Below, in pieces: positions 24,425 through 25,667 of a DNA stretch of 25,667 nt. Made by a program: the position numbers and the translations under genes. Position 1 is the stretch's first letter. Each line of letters begins with the position of its first letter. The notes beneath the pieces were generated by a model, which ran no database searches, had not been told where the DNA came from, and saw only the letters and a list, made by a program, of their open reading frames with translations. Source of the stretch: Planctomycetota bacterium (GTDB lineage: Bacteria; Planctomycetota; SBBH01; JACQRN01); assembly GCA_016206515.1 (NCBI GenBank), contig JACQRN010000288.1:1-25667 (forward strand), read 5' to 3'.

Positions 24425-25192
24425 GTGTCAAATGCTGTCCGGATGAGCGAAGCGCCCTCGGGATCAGGGGATTCGCATCCGCTCTTGCCAGAACTGTGGA
24501 AGGTCGGGCAGTTTGCTGCGGCGCTTGCAGGTCTGGCCCTGGCGCTTTGCGGCGATCCGGTGAATGCTCCCCTGGTCGGGGCGCTCGGAGGTCTCCTTGG
24601 GATCATCACGCCCGGAAGACGCGCGCGCGCGGCGCGGTTCATTAAGCAGGTTGCGGAAGCAGGCAATGGTCGTGGTGCAGACGCTGTGCAGAAGTTGGCG
24701 TTGCAGCTTCAAGCGGCAGGGCCTAGCGACCCGGTCGTCGAGCTGTTTCTTGAGTATCTGGAGGCCGTGATTCGAGATGAGGAGGGCGAGAAGGGGGACT
24801 ACTATGCCAACCTATTCATCTGGAGTCGGACCGGGGAGCCTCGTCCGCCAAGCACACAGGTGTCTGCGTTCTTCCGCTTGTTGAAGCAGCTGGGGATACG
24901 GGACATTAGGATCATCAGGTTTATCCACGGTTTGTTCCTTGCTCAACCGGGGGAGCAATTCGGTGACAAGATTCAGATCTACGTCGAGCAGCATCTCAAG
25001 AAGGAGTCCGACCTCAGGACAAGAACGGGGGCAGATTTCCAGCACTGGATATACACAGGCTCATTCCTGCTGTCACGCGGACTGCTGGAGTCGAGAAGCA
25101 GTCCTCAACTAGGGACGGATTCACCGGTCTACCTGAAGCCCGAGTTGGTTCAGTTCATGACGGCTTGCTTCGGCGGGGAGGCTTTAGGCTGA
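24425..25192 (+). CDS. Membrane-associated protein of unknown function
   Basis: 255 residues from a GTG at 24425, preceded by GAGGGGG; an ATG at 24443 is in frame. Residues 27-65 contain one long or two short hydrophobic segments (VGQFAAALAGLALALCG, then LVGALGGLLGII). The rest is a soluble, mainly helical domain with YYANLFIWSRTG and STQVSAFFRLLKQLGIRDIR. The pattern of a membrane anchor followed by an 'ANL...h...LxxLxxxD' helical domain is reminiscent of DUF4393-type proteins, but I cannot confirm this. It is clearly less GC-rich than the upstream operons, suggesting acquisition. It stands 163 nt from the AlbA_2 gene, on the same strand. Confidence 0.78.
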   Translation: MSNAVRMSEAPSGSGDSHPLLPELWKVGQFAAALAGLALALCGDPVNAPLVGALGGLLGIITPGRRARAARFIKQVAEAGNGRGADAVQKLALQLQAAGPSDPVVELFLEYLEAVIRDEEGEKGDYYANLFIWSRTGEPRPPSTQVSAFFRLLKQLGIRDIRIIRFIHGLFLAQPGEQFGDKIQIYVEQHLKKESDLRTRTGADFQHWIYTGSFLLSRGLLESRSSPQLGTDSPVYLKPELVQFMTACFGGEALG

Positions 25193-25526
25193 CCGCTCGT
25201 ACGTCAGGCCGAACACCGTGTCGGCGGCCCCGAGGTGCGGCTACGAGGAGGATTTGGCGGTCGCTTGAAGTCTCGTATGGAGTTCTGCGGGGATTCGAAC
25301 CCAGGCCCTTCAGGGCACCGGGGCCGCCGTGAAGTCCAGCACATGAGGCCAGGATGGCGCAGTTTTGTGGCCCCCGTGGGCATGTTTGAAGCCGGGTCTC
25401 ATTATGGGGTCGGACTCTTGCCTCGCCACACACCGTGCCGGTGGGGAGGCGGCAGACGCAAGCCGGGCGGCGTCGAGGGGTTCTATCGATTGGACCGAGT
25501 GGTGCGCTGACGAGTCAACGGAGGGG
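25193..25526. other. Gene-free stretch with a tRNA T-arm-like fragment
   Basis: 334 nt without a convincing gene. Minus-strand positions 25303-25278 read like the 3' end of a tRNA: GGGTTCGAATCCCC followed ten bases later by CCA. The T-loop TTCGAAT is canonical, but the T stem has a mismatch, the acceptor strand is one base short, and no 5' half is present. I take it as a possible tRNA remnant, such as an attachment-site scar, and not a gene. Nothing else stands out in the stretch. Confidence 0.35.
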
Positions 25527-25667
25527 GTGGATCCCACCCATGCGCGGACAAATCGCGTAACCCTTGATCCTGCGTTCCGGGAGGCGGAGTCCGAGCCGCA
25601 GCACTACATCGTGATCGAGGAGTACTTCCTCGTCTGTCGAAAGCGGCGCAGGGAGCTCGTGAGCGGA
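25527..25667 (+). CDS. Start of a second HTH-protein family member, cut by the window edge
   Basis: The open frame reaches the window end with 47 residues visible. The GTG at 25527 is the best available start but its GGAGGG lies too close, so the true start is uncertain. HYIVIEEYFLVCRKRRRELV aligns directly with LYFSIRDEFLLVYRGRRRVM of the HTH protein at 21177, and both share LD near the start and end in a Val-Gly or Val-Ser-Gly turn. The two are therefore paralogues or members of one family on both sides of the ATPase cassette. The DNA-binding half lies beyond the window. Confidence 0.6.
   Translation, partial: MDPTHARTNRVTLDPAFREAESEPQHYIVIEEYFLVCRKRRRELVSG

Noticed and set aside
25278..25345. 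A complete tRNA gene on the minus strand
   Set aside because: The T-arm is recognisable but no D-arm, anticodon arm or pairing 5' acceptor strand could be found.
25235..25510. 91-residue ORF in the gap before the last gene
   Set aside because: Arg/Gly-rich composition, no ribosome-binding site, and it covers the tRNA-like fragment; it looks like a chance frame.
1..25667. CRISPR array
   Set aside because: No regularly spaced repeats of 23-40 bp with unique spacers; the only arrays are contiguous 7-mers.

Overview
This is a GC-rich stretch (I would guess about two-thirds or more G+C, not computed) from a diderm bacterium. The envelope proteins support this: an AsmA/TamB-like anchored protein of 1468 residues, a lipobox lipoprotein and several proteins with signal peptides. 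TGA, TAG and TAA all serve as stops and start sites are conventional, so the code looks standard. No rRNA or other taxonomic marker is present, and I cannot name the phylum. The mix of surface proteins, heptamer repeat arrays and decayed genes would suit an environmental or metagenomic genome.

Layout. (1) 1-7722, plus strand: five co-directional ORFs for a secreted or surface-associated system, namely a partial gene, a TPR-like exported protein, a 611-residue exported protein with a nucleotidyltransferase-like motif, a 1075-residue multidomain surface-type protein, and a second exported TPR protein. The 611- and 1075-residue ORFs lie in the same frame and are separated only by one TGA, followed by a small perfect hairpin. 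(2) 7866-13533, minus strand: the AsmA-like protein followed 8 nt later by a secreted lipase/esterase that is broken by a frameshift just before its nucleophile elbow. (3) 13599-18530: an MFS transporter (plus strand) converging on a minus-strand run of an exported protein, a TerC-family membrane protein and a cytoplasmic GH15 glucoamylase/trehalase. The TerC stop and the GH15 start overlap as GTGA. (4) 18619-20961: an accessory zone with an uncharacterised gene, a small divergent ORF sharing its start tetranucleotide, an antitoxin followed by a mostly deleted toxin, and an isolated lipoprotein with an ethylbenzene-dehydrogenase-type heme-binding domain. (5) 21177-25667: a second accessory zone with a ParB/KorB-type HTH protein, an AAA_14-DUF4143 ATPase translationally coupled to an AlbA_2 (Schlafen-like) protein, a membrane-associated protein of unknown function, and the start of a second copy of the HTH-protein family at the window edge.

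The strongest candidates for something new are the exported operon of region 1 (NTase-like fold plus Ig-type repeats plus TPR proteins, with the in-frame TGA) and the region 5 cassette bracketed by two related HTH proteins. The region 5 cassette has an unusually AT-rich, palindrome-bearing control region at the start of the ATPase gene. Heptamer tandem arrays sit at three gene boundaries in regions 1 to 3.
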